A stretch of DNA of 64,000 bases, from positions 41,793,001 to 41,857,000 of the forward strand of contig OX419758.1 in assembly GCA_948567375.1 (NCBI GenBank), written 5' to 3'. The notes under the pieces were generated by a model. That model searched no databases. It was not told the DNA's origin and saw only the letters and a program-made list of their open reading frames with translations. Both the position numbers and the translations under genes were made by a program. This document shows, one piece after another, positions 12,175 to 24,564 of this stretch; the first letter of the stretch is position 1, and each line of letters opens with the position of its first letter. This stretch comes from Lunularia cruciata. Its lineage: Eukaryota; Streptophyta; Marchantiopsida; Lunulariales; Lunulariaceae.

Positions 12175-13175
12175 AGAACAATTGATGGCTATGTGCCTAA
12201 TTTTGCTACAATTGTAACATTGTTGTTGTTCTACTTGAGGCCCTTCTCCTTGTGGGACTCCTTCTCTCCTTTCTTTGACCCGTTCCCATTCCTCTTGAAG
12301 AGGTCTTGCTCCCTTATCTTATAACCAAATGTTGCCCAATTCTATACGTATTGGTCCACCAAAATGGTGTGTCTCGGCCCAATAGCTTTGCATTGGTGTT
12401 ATCGCTTCACCTCCTCCAAGCGCTCTTGTTATTCTTTGGGCATAGGTAATGGCTTCAAAAATAGTACAAGGATTTTGCATCATAACCTCTTGGTGAATCC
12501 GCTCTTTTAATCCTCTCTTGAAATTATTATGGACTTTGGCTGGACTCATATCGATTATTGCAACATGTAGATCTAGAAATACCTCCATGTACTCTTGTAT
12601 GCTATTCTTTTGCTTTAACTCCCAAAGTCTAGTTCGGACCATTTGCATGGAATCCATAGAATGGAAGTTCTTGAGCAGCCCTTCTTGCATGGCTGTCTAA
12701 CTGACCTCTCTTCCTTCTACCAACAATGATCATTCCCAAGCGTCATATCATGTGAGGGCCTTATTGATCAAGTACACACACACAAACACACTTGCAAAAT
12801 GATCAGTGATCTCCATAGTGAACAATCAAAGATAATTGATTCATTCTTGAAATCCAATTTTCCATAATTCCCATGGAATGTTGTCCCTTGTAAGGCTCGA
12901 TATTGCATGCCTTCTTCATTCGTAGTAACAATGTAGCTTGGTTGTTGATTGGAATCGGTGTCATTGGCATGCATACCTCTCTAAGTACTTCAAGTGTTGG
13001 TGTTGGTTGTTGAGACAGCTCTCCTTCTTGCATTCATTGATCCTTCTTGACAACAAATACTTGATTTTGCAATTCCTCCATGGTCATCTTGATTTCTCAA
13101 AACTTGTTCAACATCCCCTGCGTTCCTTGCATCAAATCCTACAATTGCGGATCCATGATTCCTACACACTATCAA
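12175..13175 (-). pseudogene. chromovirus gag with CCHC knuckle
   Basis: The frame at 12319-12690 has the gag layout MVRTRLWELKQKNSIQEYM...VHNNFKRGLKERIHQEV. Downstream, about 12178-12219, a separate reading gives CYNCSKIRHIAINC, a perfect C-x2-C-x4-H-x4-C zinc knuckle. The N-terminal part (12768-13175) is scattered over two frames. Frame breaks show that no intact gag is made. Confidence 0.85.
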
Positions 13176-13745
13176 TGTTCACTTGCTACTTCCTACTTCA
13201 ATAGAGGGTTAGAATGATCACTCGAGAGAGTGCACAAACTATAGGAAATACCATTGGGACCTTAGAGGCCATCACTCATTGATAATATTCTTCACCAAAA
13301 TTGTGAGCTACAAAATCCCTAAACATCGCTTTTGGTCTAACTACATAACGGATTTCTACTTGCATGTTGAAAGGGTGAGGACTCAATGCATTAAGATCCA
13401 TAAAATCATAATAGAATGTAGATGGTCAAAATCTCATTCTCTATCGTATACCACCATAGGTAGAATTACCGAGTTTAGTGAATTCATCACTTTGTCCATG
13501 AGTTCTACTCCAAAGTGATAAACTAGCAATACTCTCATTTGCTCACGCTGGATGTACATAATCTTGATGTGGAATGGATTCAAGAATAGGAAGCTAGGTG
13601 CAAAACATTTTCCTCCCGGTGCATCCATCCTATATGCTCCTTAAAGCACTTCTCAAGTCTAGCAATTGCACTATGTTCTCTACCTCAAATTACTCAATTT
13701 CAATAGCTCGTGTTCTTCTAAGAGGGGTGATCCATTCTCTCAAAA

Positions 13746-13762
13746 CACTTGCTCTAATACCA
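13746..13762 (-). other. primer binding site, tRNA-iMet type
   Basis: Read on the minus strand directly after the 5' LTR, the bases are TGGTATTAGAGCAAG. This matches the common plant primer site TGGTATCAGAGC with one change, so the primer was probably initiator tRNA-Met. Confidence 0.85.
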
Positions 13763-13763
13763 T

Positions 13764-14514
13764 TGTAATACTTCAAGGACAAGAAAACTCTTCAAGAGAG
13801 ATACAAGAGAGAAAACACAAATTTCACATTGAATCCTCAGATGTCCCGAAGAAGCACCTTCTCTTTATTAATAACCAAGGAGGATCTCTTCCAAGGAAGC
13901 TTCACCATAGGATTAGGTACATGGATAGGTGACCTATCAACAAGCTTCACCCTTAGATTACTTGCTTGGATGGGTGACATGTCGGTCTTGGTCCCATCTG
14001 GTTGGTCAAACAAGCTTTGACCAGAAGGAATCTTTTAGTGAATCTTCTTGTAAGAATCTCAAAATCATGTGGGTGAGGTACCATTGGAAAGCTCTTAGTG
14101 AGACAAACCAGGGGGAGGGAAGGCCAGCCTAATTTTCATTGGCACGATTAAATACATTTTCAAGGCCCAATTCATCCGTTTAGGCCTCCAAAATTACCTC
14201 TAAAGTTCAGGCCTATTTTGGCTTTTGCCCTATTCATGTAAGTGCTCTTTTGGTGATACCTCTATCTGATCTACGTTCTCCATCATGTGTAAAATCCTTC
14301 TAGATGTTACCACCCCAAGTTTCACCTTTAGGTCATATGCCTAACTATTGATTCTAAAGTTTCCAAGCATATTTTGGTTTCTTGCCTATTAGTAGAAATA
14401 CTCTTTTGGTGATACCTCTAGCTTATCTACTTATTCCATCATGTATAACATCCTTCCAAATGTTACCAAACCAAATTTCATCTCTAGATCATCTATCTAG
14501 CTATTGGTATTACA
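13764..14514 (-). repeat. 5' LTR of the chromovirus
   Basis: It aligns with 7888-8634 over its whole length, with scattered substitutions and small indels. It begins TGTAATAC and ends GTATTACA on the plus strand. It would have held the element promoter; I see no clear TATA box on the minus strand. Confidence 0.92.
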
Positions 14515-14583
14515 CTATGACTACCAACACTACCACTCTAGCATTTGAGCAACCTAGTTTGGCACTACAAATGCCATGATAGA
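14515..14583 (+). repeat. dispersed repeat, copy A right part
   Basis: It continues the match to 28365-28435 ('taccaacac', 'ctacaaat') that stops at the left LTR. This confirms that the chromovirus split a pre-existing repeat. Confidence 0.65.
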
Positions 14584-17500
14584 GTGATATTTTTTGTTGA
14601 ACAAGGAGAAATTGTGCTCATGTACAAATAAATCTATACTAACCAATGCACTTGGTAAAATCAGGGATTTGATATGCCCATGTCTTTGAATCACGGTACT
14701 ATTCTTACTCTATAAGTCCCCTGCATATTTGTTGCAAGCGGCTATGCTCCTCCAATCCGCCTTATACCAAGAAGGTGATTTCATCTCTTAGGTGGACAAC
14801 TTTGACAGATCCATGCATGAGCAAGAAAAAAAGTCTAAGACTAAACAATTGTGAGACATACAAGGTTTTAAGTGTTACCCTACATGTTGGAAAAGCAAAA
14901 CATACATGGCATACATATAGGGGGTATTCAATTATAATTTTATGGTACCCATAGACTTCCATAAGGAATTTTAAGGGTAACCCATACAAATTGTATGTGT
15001 ATTATGCAAAGGATTAAAATATTTTTCTAGATAGAGTATGGAATTTCACAAAATATTTATGAGAAAGAAAAATTAGTGATTATAAACATTTATAAACATT
15101 CTATGAACATTTATTGAAATATCTAAGAGTATTAAATACTTTGCAATTCAGAAGTGGATTGAGAGCCTCAAGAAGGAAGAAGAAACATTTTCCCTCTTTA
15201 ACTTCTCTTTTCACCTCTCATCTCTATTTCTTGCTAGTTGTCCTCTTCTTTGCACGGTTGTCTTTATCATTTTGTGATTCAAAATTTGCAAAATCTGATC
15301 TTGCAAGAGTTTATGGTCGTAAAGAGTCGGGGTACAATTTGAATGTAGGATGCATGTATTAATGATCATCAGAAATTGAGTAGAGGATCTTAAAATAGAT
15401 TGAATGGAGTATCAAATTGGAGATAAAGAAATGACAATGATGAGTATAGCAGATAAATGGAGCAAAGATAAAGATGATAAAAGCAATCTAGACAATCTAG
15501 ACATGTTATTAAGGTGGTGTGAGCTGGTAAATAGGCAAAGGTATTTAGAACTAAGAGTGTTCTTCAACTATATAGGAGAAATGAAACTCCAATGTGGATT
15601 CAAGTTGCTCTACCTCTTGAAAGATTTGGCCATAATAGGAATAGGATGTGAGTTCTTCACTACTTTTTGATAAACAGATCTCATATTTGGTTAGAAGAGA
15701 ATGGGGATTTTATAGATGAATTTGAGGTAGAAGTCGTAGACCAAGATCATGCTATTGGGCATGGGCTTGAGCAATGGCAATAAGGAACACAAAATATGGT
15801 TGCGCAACATTGTGTTGCTTTCAATAATCAACCTAGTGGACTTTTGAACCCATGATAATGAAATTGCATTGTGTGCTTAAATAAACTCAAATGAGTTTGG
15901 CATAAGTATTTTCAATCTTGAAATGTATTTTGTATAGAAACAGTATCAAGGATGCATTGCAGTTAGTTGGGATGCACTCAAATGCACTTTAGATCTCATA
16001 AGTGTTGATGTGCATTTAGACCCAAATAGAGCCTTAGATATACCAGTTCAACACTAAGTCTATGTAAAATATTCTTTTTTTAGTTTGCAAGAAACTACAA
16101 GATTATTGTTCCATTCCTTAGTGTGAAATCTACATTATAGCTTTAATAATTATATTTTCTAATTGCTATTGGCAAGAAGGCATATGCACACACAATTACA
16201 AGGTCCAAAGTTGCTTGTGGAAAAGTTTGCAAAATTCATTTCAAGTTTATCAAATATCCCATGCAGCTAGGAGAAAGTACTTAGATGCCAACAACAACCA
16301 ACATCATAATTTGTCATGGCATCAATTGAAAAACAAGCCTAAGTCTCATACCCCATCCAACCAACTAGTATAAGATAGGCTATAGAGGCGTCATAATCAA
16401 ATCCCTCAACTACAACTTTGTGCAAGTAGGCATTGATGAGCACCACTAAAAGACTTGATTTACTTGAAAAGTAGAGGCTATTATGTAGGCTCAAAAAGGC
16501 ACTAAACCTTAATAATAAACTTCACCATTTGATCTTGCACATCTTAGTTCACTAAAGAGCAAAACTTTCACAAAGCCAAATTTGCAAGTATAAGCCTCTT
16601 TGTTTGAAGCTATGGTAGTTGACACTTTTCTTGACCAGCAAGTGTTTGTGTTGTGATGCATTCAATCCACTTGGATATGCTTTAGGTTAGAACTAATGAT
16701 TGTTATGCCTTACTACTAGTGTGCATTGGTTGTTGTTGGTGTGTGTTTAGACTATATTCATTCTAGAGTGTATGGTTCTTATGTGCTAGTACTTGTATTC
16801 TCAACATTTGTATGATTTTATATATTGTGCATAATTTTTACACAACTTGTTTTCTAATATCAATTTGGTCATCTTTTTATGATTTCACATATTTTTTACT
16901 ACTTTTATACAATTTATTTTAAGTCATTGACTCAAGAAATCTTTTCTTGTGTTGCACCAAATAAGTAGCCATGTAACTAAAATTTGTTCTCTTCTAAATT
17001 GGTTTCTTGCAGTTGCTTCCCATAATCTATGAGAAGTGCTTTGGATCTTCTAAATAATCATGAATTTGTGCATAATGATGATGCATAATCCAAATCCTTT
17101 CCTCCTCAAATTTCATTTTTCTCTTGACATAAGGAGGCAACAACACAATCTTGATCATTTAGAAGCTCTTGAAATGTGCCACTTAGTGATACACAAGGAC
17201 TAAAATTTAAATCAACACAAGGATATATACAAAGGGAGTGAGAAGAGGTAATCATAAAGTATGAATGTGTGTCTTCCATGTTTTCTACTTGTGCAATTTC
17301 ATGACACCAACATGCAAACTACAACAATCAAAAGATAGTGTGTGGGGCTTTAATTTTGCATACTTGTTAACTCTCAATAGTACATGTAAATCTCACATCT
17401 CAATGTTTAGTTTGATAGGGTCCGGCAGAGGATAAGAGAATTCATCAAAGAAATTTAAATGAATAGTTGGATTATCTCACTTTGCAAATGGATGTAGGAA

Positions 17501-19214
17501 TAATTGCACTTCCAAGAAGTACAAGTTTCAAATATTTCAAGTATGCATATTGTGCATTTTGCTTGTTTTATGTAGCTCCTTTTATTGCTCAAATCTGGAC
17601 ATGCCCTATATATCATAACTCTTTGTCATGTAAGTTAGTTAATTTGACCAATAACCTTCTTCTAATTCTACACATAATAGACCTAAAAAATGAAACCATC
17701 TAAGTCTCCAAGCAAAAGTCATCACCCATATCAATTTTTACAAGAAATATTTAGTTATTAGCACTTTCTTTTATGTATACTCATAATGGTTTTACAAAGG
17801 TCACTCCTCTACCCATGCATTTCCATGAAATTTATAATTGAAACCTCCCTATTGCATGCTAATTTTCATTCCCAACGAGAAGGATGGAGAACAAACAAGT
17901 TGAGAAAAGAAATCTATTCCAAGAGTTTGAAGAAGATTGCACTATACAAATGTGAATTGATAAAGGCACGCTTGTCTACTCAAATTCAAATTCAAATTTT
18001 CATGACATGTGGGGGTATGGATACTCTCCAAGATCTTTGGCTATGAGCTCCATTCAAAAGGATGCTTATTTTGGTGCCATAGTGGAAGAAGAAGATTGCA
18101 AGAGGTTTCATAACTTGTGCAAAGCTTCACAAAAATGTTATTTAGAATATTTGTTCTAAAAATGTTCCATTGATGTGAATGAAGCTTGAACAGAGGTAAC
18201 AACCATTGTTGCTTTTTTGTGTGCAACCCAACCCTTTGGCCAAGAAAGACTTTGTTACTGACCATCCTTCTTTACTTGCTCCATTCTCATGGAGGCTGCT
18301 TTTGTTATGTTCATCTGCCAAGTCACAAACCCATCTTTTAACAAAGTAAATAAAAATTGCAGATTTTACCAAAATACTAGAAATTATGCACTCTTGGAGG
18401 ATAAGAAGTAGAGGTACCAAATCTCTTTGATAGGTGGTGCATGAAGTTGTGAAGCAAGCCCTAGCTCATGTGTGCATGATATAATATATGAGCATACACT
18501 TTTTATCATGTGTAGTAGGTGGAGAGCACACCTGAGTCCATGATGCAGTTTGTGATATAGTAGCTCAAATTTTATGAACTACATAGGTCCAAGTTCATAT
18601 TGAGTGATGGAAAGATCTACTAGGACCACTAATCCATTCCAAACTGATATTGTTACTTTCACAAATGGTTGTATACCTTGCTTGACGTGATGGTGGCAAA
18701 CCCACTATGAGCAAAACATTGGCATAGGGAGGTGTACAGGTAGGAGCAATTGAGACCATTGTCTCTAGTGGTAAGGAAAACCACTACATACCTTGGCTAT
18801 CCTCAGATACCATTATCCTCCTAGCAATTGAGATTTTGGGCATCTATATCACTACTTTTGACAATCTTCTTAGGAAGCCTTAGTTGTCTCCAAAAGCCAT
18901 GTTTATATCCAATTATTAACAACACATATCAGTCACTTGACAACATGCTCAAACTTTGGTTCTTCACCATCGGGCAGCTATTGTAGGAACACCCAACTTG
19001 GCTAGGGTCCTTCCCTCCCCACTTAACTAGACATAACTTACTTACCACATGGTTGAGGAGTAGACTACCCTCTTCTTAATTTCTTTGGTGCTTGTTATGG
19101 GTGTGCTCTTTCCCCAAGTGTGCCTTCTCTTTCTTTCTTGGACTGTTTGCCTTTGTGCTCTTTTTACTGTTCGCATTTGGTTATGCCTTGTACTCCTTTC
19201 CCCTTTCCATTGGG

Positions 19215-19215
<1 letters not shown>
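14584..19215. other. unassigned AT-rich region
   Basis: There are several short frames (for example 15114-15362, 15404-15670 and 17786-18046 rightward, and 18142-18420 leftward), none with a domain I can name. A stretch at about 14926-15000 begins 'tagggggtattcaatt' and has 'gtacccatagacttc' in common with 44395-44425, suggesting shared ancestry with a small MITE-like element. I see no RNA gene and no LTR pair. Confidence 0.4.

Positions 19216-19272
<57 letters not shown>
19216..19272. repeat. (TA)n microsatellite
   Basis: This is an uninterrupted TA dinucleotide run. The frames translated across it (YIYIYI) are artefacts. Confidence 0.98.
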
Positions 19273-19274
<2 letters not shown>

Positions 19275-20560
19275 AAAGCTCATCACCATTTACTAGTTGC
19301 TCTAGTTAGAGCTTGTTCTTATGTAGAATTCATCGCTTAAAAGAAAATATTCAAGAACATGTCAAAAGCATCATATGACGGTCAAAACGTGCTATTGCTC
19401 ACGACTCTTGTATTTGACTAATTGAAGTCATATGATGATTATCTGCCTGGTCCCTTTCATATAAACATAGTCGTATTGAGAAAAAGAACCAATTCATAGC
19501 TTTGCATTTGTTTCAACTGGTAGGAGGGCAAAAATCTAACATGTTTGTTCCATGCTCTTAACCACTAACAAAATCTCTCAACCATAAACACAATCCTAAA
19601 GGGTGAAAAGTTTAACAAATTGTTTAAAGTTTAACTGGCAATATAGTTTGGGAACTGCTATTGCCACCCTACTTTATGGAATAGCAGCGCGAAGGCCGTG
19701 CCCAAGGTGTGTGTGGAAGGGTGCCATGTCATTTTGGTCACGTCATGGGTAGCACTAGCAAAATCAGGTGCCAATAGCCACTATCTATAGTTTCTCTGTA
19801 GCGTATCGGAGGCGAACTTCCGTAAAGTGCGGTGACGAAGATTCACACTACCAAGCATATGTACTTTAGTCATTAATAAGTACTTAAGTGAAAGATATAA
19901 ACCTTAATTAGCTTTCAGTTAATTTCTATTTACATTGTTATGATCTAAAACTCACGGGCTATCTGACCACTTTTGCCTAAGTTTACTCGAAGCAAGCTCC
20001 AACAAATGAGAGTAAGTTAGCCCGGACAAGTTTAGATAAGCCGGTACTGATAGTGGCAGAAAAGAGTTGTTATATCTAAGCTGAAATGATAAGGTTGATG
20101 ATATAAAAGTCTCACCTGATTCTAAAAAAATACCTGTCAAATTGTAGATGATATCACTCACTCCAACTTAGCCTCAGTATAAGATATCAGGTTGGAACTG
20201 ATAGTTTAATCTTACCAAAGTATATTTCATTGCATATGACATAAATTCTAAATATTTAAAAGTTTGGGGAACTTGCAGGAGGACAATGGGAGCATAAATT
20301 CCGTGAATTTATGCTAGTGTTCATTCGGTGCCTCAAAAGACAAAAATAAAGGTATCCGATCTACTATAGGACATCATGAGGAGACAAATATGCAGCACAG
20401 TCACAATCACCTACGGATACCGGTAAGAGTCTCGGCCACAACCCGTTACTAATGGTACGCAGCTGGGAAACGGTGACCGGGACCGGAAGAATGTTGCTCG
20501 AGATTTCCTCGCGATTGTGCTTTGGAGTCAAAAAAGGGTGCAAGACTGGACCGTGCAATT
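19273..20560. other. unassigned, includes the upstream flank of QCR9
   Basis: No gene or mobile element was recognised. The last few hundred bases before 20707 rise in GC and probably hold the promoter and leader of QCR9, but I cannot place a TATA box or transcription start. Confidence 0.35.
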
Positions 20561-20706
20561 CCTGTGCAGAAAAGCAGAGAGAGTGTTGTGTTAAGTGTGT
20601 GCATCAGAGTTGAAGCAGACGAATCTGCTGCTGTTGCTGCCATCTTTGTGCGAGTTTGCTTCGGATTCGTCGTCCAAGAAGAAATCAGTCTTTTGTTCTA
20701 GGCACA

Positions 20707-21788
20707 ATGTCCAGCGCAGGTAGAGTTCCAGGAGGATTTCTGGATAATGCATACCGACTGCTGATGCGCCGCAACTCTGTCTACGTGACTTTCATCTTTG
20801 CCGGTGCCATCGTTGGTGAGCGGGTATAAATTTCTCTTTCCTACCGTGGTGTTGGATCTCAGATCGGCCTGGATTTTGGAAATTTTTGCGATGTGCATCC
20901 GAGTTCGAATTTCCTGTTGTATGGAACCCTAAATTTCGTGCGTGTTATGAATTCCTTGGTATCTTGCGCGGGCGTTAGCGTGGAAGTCTCCTGATATGAA
21001 GTTCATTTCGAATCAAAATCTTCGAAGCTTTCTACCTGATCGGAGACGATTAGCTTGGACTTTTAACTCACCTGTCGTCTACTTCACACTTTGTCTCCCG
21101 TTTCTGCAATTCCTAATTTACTGCTAATCTACAAAGTATTATTCCTGCTAGCTTCATCATGTGTCGATGAGATCTCTTAAGCCACTTTTTTCCACCTGCT
21201 CTCTTTCGTCTTGGCAGGATCCAAGTCCTTGATTTCATTCCTGTGCACAGTGTTAACTTCCAGTAGCTAATTTAAAAGTGGACCCAGTTGATGGCCTTTG
21301 GATGGATCCCTAATAATTGAAGAATGTTTTTGGTTGTGCAGGTCGTGGACTACGGCATCAATAAAGTATGGGCCATGAACAACCTTGGGGTATGTTTGTA
21401 GTTTCCTTCTGGCTTACAATGCATGCGTCGTGTATGATCGATCATCCTCTCGATGAAGACAGACTGTTATCACGCGAATTTCATTGATTTCGCTTTGTGA
21501 CCCATGAACAGCATACCTTCACTACCTCGGTACAGTGAAGTAAACTCAAAGACTTAATCCCAACCTAGGCATTGTCCCAACCTAGGGGGTCCAGGATCGT
21601 TAGTTGTCAATTCTACAGGCTCTTGTTGGCAACAACTGGTTTTAAACGATACCCACCTTGTTGCTGCCAAAATTTTGACTGTGATGGAGGGTCGAACAAT
21701 TTTTTGACAGAAATCTTTGCTGTTCTGATTGCAGAAAAGATACGAGGATATCCCCACCCTAGGATCAAAAGTAGAAGCCGAGGAATGA
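20707..21788 (+). CDS. QCR9: cytochrome bc1 complex subunit 9 (QCR9), three exons
   Basis: This encodes a small single-span subunit of mitochondrial respiratory complex III, in the inner membrane, needed for stable assembly around the Rieske and cytochrome c1 subunits. Exons are 20707-20823, 21342-21389 and 21735-21788, giving 72 residues. All junctions are GT-AG (gtataa/tgcag and gtatgt/ttgcag) and phase 0. Diagnostic family text is RRNSVYVTFIFAGAIVGE at residues 21-38, covering the membrane helix, then the junction ERVVDYG (exons 1/2) and NNLGKRYEDIP (exons 2/3), as in plant QCR9. The length equals the usual plant size. The ATG was chosen because it gives the expected N-terminus and follows a GC-richer leader. 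Each exon is under 120 bp, so simple ORF scans miss this gene. No separate targeting peptide is expected for this family. Confidence 0.95.
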
Positions 21789-22940
21789 GGATATTTGCTG
21801 GATTTCTGCAACAACCATGTGGTTACACTTTTTTGGTGGCATGACTTCAATGAGGCATGGCCTCGTGGAAGGTTTTACGTTTCTTGTCCATTCTTCAGAG
21901 TCTCAATCATACACATGACACTTTCGGGTTCTTCCACACAGGGGCAAATAAAGGCGCCATCGCTAGTAAGAATCACGTTTATACTAAGGCAGAGGAGCAG
22001 GTTGAGGACGCGATTTTTACCGTGCAGTGTTGCCATCTTTGCAATGCTGAGAGTCATGGAGTAAACTTTCAAAATATAGAATTTATTTTACTTGAGTCTT
22101 AATGTCCGTTGTGGAATTGCCATTGCCGTCTAGTCTGGTCAGAATAAAGTTTTCTTCAAGTACGTGGATCTCTATGGAAGGAACGAGAAAATCAACGGGA
22201 AGTAATGTAAACAGAAGTGAACCAGTGAACCTCAGCAGAAGCATACTTGTTATGGGAATGGTTTTCCCTATATTCCTTTCTTGACAGTTCTAGAAATTCG
22301 AGATTCTTAGACGTCATTTGAAGGAATACAGTTTCATAACGTCCTTTCAAGTGGTGTTTCTGTCAAGGGGCACCATCTACACAGGGCAGCGGATGTATCT
22401 GAGCGTACTGGAAATTGAAGCTTGCGCTTGTATACTGCACAAAATATGTCATAGCTGATGTGAATACACTGACCTCTTCTTGTGCTTGGATGCTTGCCTT
22501 TAGAGTTGCTCTAGTAGAGACCACAAGTTTGAAGTTGGCGGTGGGGATTACTGAACTTGCCCCAGTCTTCATGGCACCATTCTGATAATGATGTAAACTT
22601 CTCTGATGTACTGTAAATGAGAATGACTACACTTGTGTCATGACTGTTTCCTGGTGAAGCCCGTTTGTACATATGTTGCCTAGATCATGCTCAAATAGAC
22701 TATGCAGGGGTCAGTCCCAGGCGTCTAGATATTCTCCATTGGGAGAGTCATGCAGTTTATGGGCAACATATCAACACATGGATAACGCAAAACGCTAATT
22801 ATTCCAAGGTTACACTTGCTCGAGCCAATCCTTGCCGGCAGGTAAATATGTACTACACTACGTGCAAAAGTACATATGTACACTAGTATTAGCCTAGATA
22901 ATCATCTAAGTTACCATGATTCTAACGCCTGTCTGCATGA
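21789..22940. other. 3' flank of QCR9, no further gene recognised
   Basis: The GC content stays gene-like to about 22600, and frames exist on both strands (for example 22363-22572 leftward), but none resembles a known domain. Part of it is probably the QCR9 3' UTR; an unrecognised small gene is possible. Confidence 0.4.
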
Positions 22941-23107
22941 AACATACCGAACTAGAACCATGAAATATTGGGGAGTAAAAACTTAGCATCACTTTCAAGA
23001 TAATTAGAAATTGGAATAAGGACTTAATTCATTTTTTCATACTAGTAGCGTATCATAGTACAATTGAGCCTACAGCATAGATAAGATCTCTCAAATTTAT
23101 CCCCTAC

Positions 23108-23262
23108 TATTTATTGTTCGATATATCATTGGCATCTTAAAAGTCGTTCTTCTTAATCAAGCCTTAAATGCCTATGTCCAACTATTTACTTAGTGTTCGA
23201 TAAATCAATGGCATCTTTTGATTCATTTGTTTCATCAAGCCTTAAATACCTATCTGGACTAA
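23108..23262. repeat. two ~78-bp imperfect tandem units
   Basis: Both units contain 'gttcgata.atca.tggcatctt' and then 'atcaagccttaaat.cctat'. They are diverged enough to be old. Confidence 0.75.
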
Positions 23263-23819
23263 AGTCTTGGACATGAGAAATTTGTTGAAATAAATGATCA
23301 GTAAACAAATAAATTTAACTCATCCTTATCTACCATATCATTTGGAGTAGGATCAATAACCACAAAAATGTAGTTAAACCCCTACTACTTGAGTGGATAT
23401 TATTGATCATTTCTCTCAAACTAGTAGATCCCCCTCAAGTTAGTATAAACTCCTCAAACTTCGGAGTTTTGACCCTAAAAAGTTTGCTTGTTGTGACCTC
23501 TTTTTAAATAAGAATAGCACTTTACTTGAGCCATTCAACCTCTTGCCCTTTATGGAGGATCTTGCCTTGCTATGTTTTTGGATCTACTTCAAATGTTTGT
23601 TGTTTGAATGAGGGAGCAATAGCTAGAGCGATATTTACTTGTAGTTTCGTTCATCATCAATAGGGTCTTTTTAACGTAATCACACTAACTTAATCACGCC
23701 ACTCACAATCTATGTTCCACTATTTGCCTCCACTTGGAATACAAAAGCATGCATTTCTTGATGGTTGATGTGGAGGTCCATGGTATTCAATTTGGGCATT
23801 CATAGCTCTGTAAAGATAT

Positions 23820-24390
23820 TACTTCGAATATACTATCTAGGGCTTATACACACGACATGTCGCTTTAAAAGTCTAGGAGTATATGGTTGACGTGGAGATC
23901 TATGCTATGGTCTTCGTGCAGTGATAGAGAATTGTAGAATGATACTTTGAATATACAGTATAGAAGAAAAGGGCTACCCCATCAAGCCTCACAAGGGTGA
24001 GACAAAATAGATAAAATGGGACTAAGTCACAACTGAGGAGTGGATATGAGAAATGTGCCCTATTGCACCTAAGATATCCAAGTTATGCAAGCCTACAAAC
24101 AACTGTAGCATCCCAAAAAACATCACCTAATATACATTATATAGAGTCAAAATGAGACCTGTACCCTTTTGCACCTAAGATATCCGAGTTATGCATCACC
24201 TAATATACATTATATAGGGCTTGCATACATGGCATGCGATAAAAAGATCTAGGAGTCTATGGTGCATGGAGGTACATACCATGATATGCATGATACCATA
24301 GCATGGTATTGAGTGTAAGAGAATTTGAATATATATTATATAGGGCTTGCAGAGATGACATGTGATCTAGAATATACGCTGACTATATTC
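23820..24390. repeat. ~140-bp repeat family, about three units, split by LINE tails
   Basis: Units near 23820-23960, 24195-24320 and 24325-24385 share 'ata.a.tatatagggctt', an 'acatg.c' phrase and 'tctaggagt.tatggt'. The LINE tail at 23963-24190 lies between the first and second. This looks like a small satellite-like array. Confidence 0.6.
23963..24190 (-). mobile_element. LINE tail fragments, inverted
   Basis: The stretch has 'ccccatcaagcc', 'gggactaagt', and then 'gccctattgcacctaagata', the complement of the LINE 3' end. A second partial copy of the phrase 'gcacctaagatatccgagtt' follows at about 24170, so the fragment is itself partly duplicated. Confidence 0.7.
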
Positions 24391-24474
24391 CTTTCTCTCA
24401 ATCCCATGTTACTTTTATGAGCAGATTGCAATCATGCCTCTTGCATATCAAATCTTGTAACAAGTGTAGGAGAA

Positions 24475-24560
24475 CATATTGTCACTCACTTTTACTATCT
24501 TGATGGGGTTCTTCCCATCCTTTGTGTTTTCTACACGGTGGCCCTTTCCCTTTTACTATC
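24475..24560 (+). mobile_element. minimal LINE tail
   Basis: Only the last ~80 bp of the LINE survives, including the second tail hairpin (GATGGGGTTCTTCCCATC) and 'ctacacggtggccctttc'. It lies directly upstream of another truncated copy in the same orientation. Confidence 0.75.
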
Positions 24561-24564
24561 TATT

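Larger units (their letters stand above)
7888..14514 (-). mobile_element. complete but inactive Ty3/gypsy chromovirus with two LTRs
   Basis: This is a leftward LTR retrotransposon of 6.6 kb. The LTRs are 7888-8634 and 13764-14514, both TGTRRTAC...GTATTACA. Flanking bases are ttatg on the left and ctatg on the right, a 5-bp target duplication with one mismatch. A PBS and a PPT lie at the expected inner LTR edges. Internal order on the minus strand is gag, CCHC knuckle, protease, RT, RNase H, integrase, chromodomain, which is the chromovirus order. Many stops and frameshifts, and LTRs that differ by scattered substitutions and small indels, show an old insertion without coding capacity. Confidence 0.93.

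Noticed and set aside
7888-14514. Active retrotransposon
   Set aside because: All domains carry frame breaks or lost catalytic residues and the LTRs are visibly diverged.
19085-19340. Overlapping frames rich in alternating Tyr and Ile
   Set aside because: They are translations of the (TA)n microsatellite, not protein genes.
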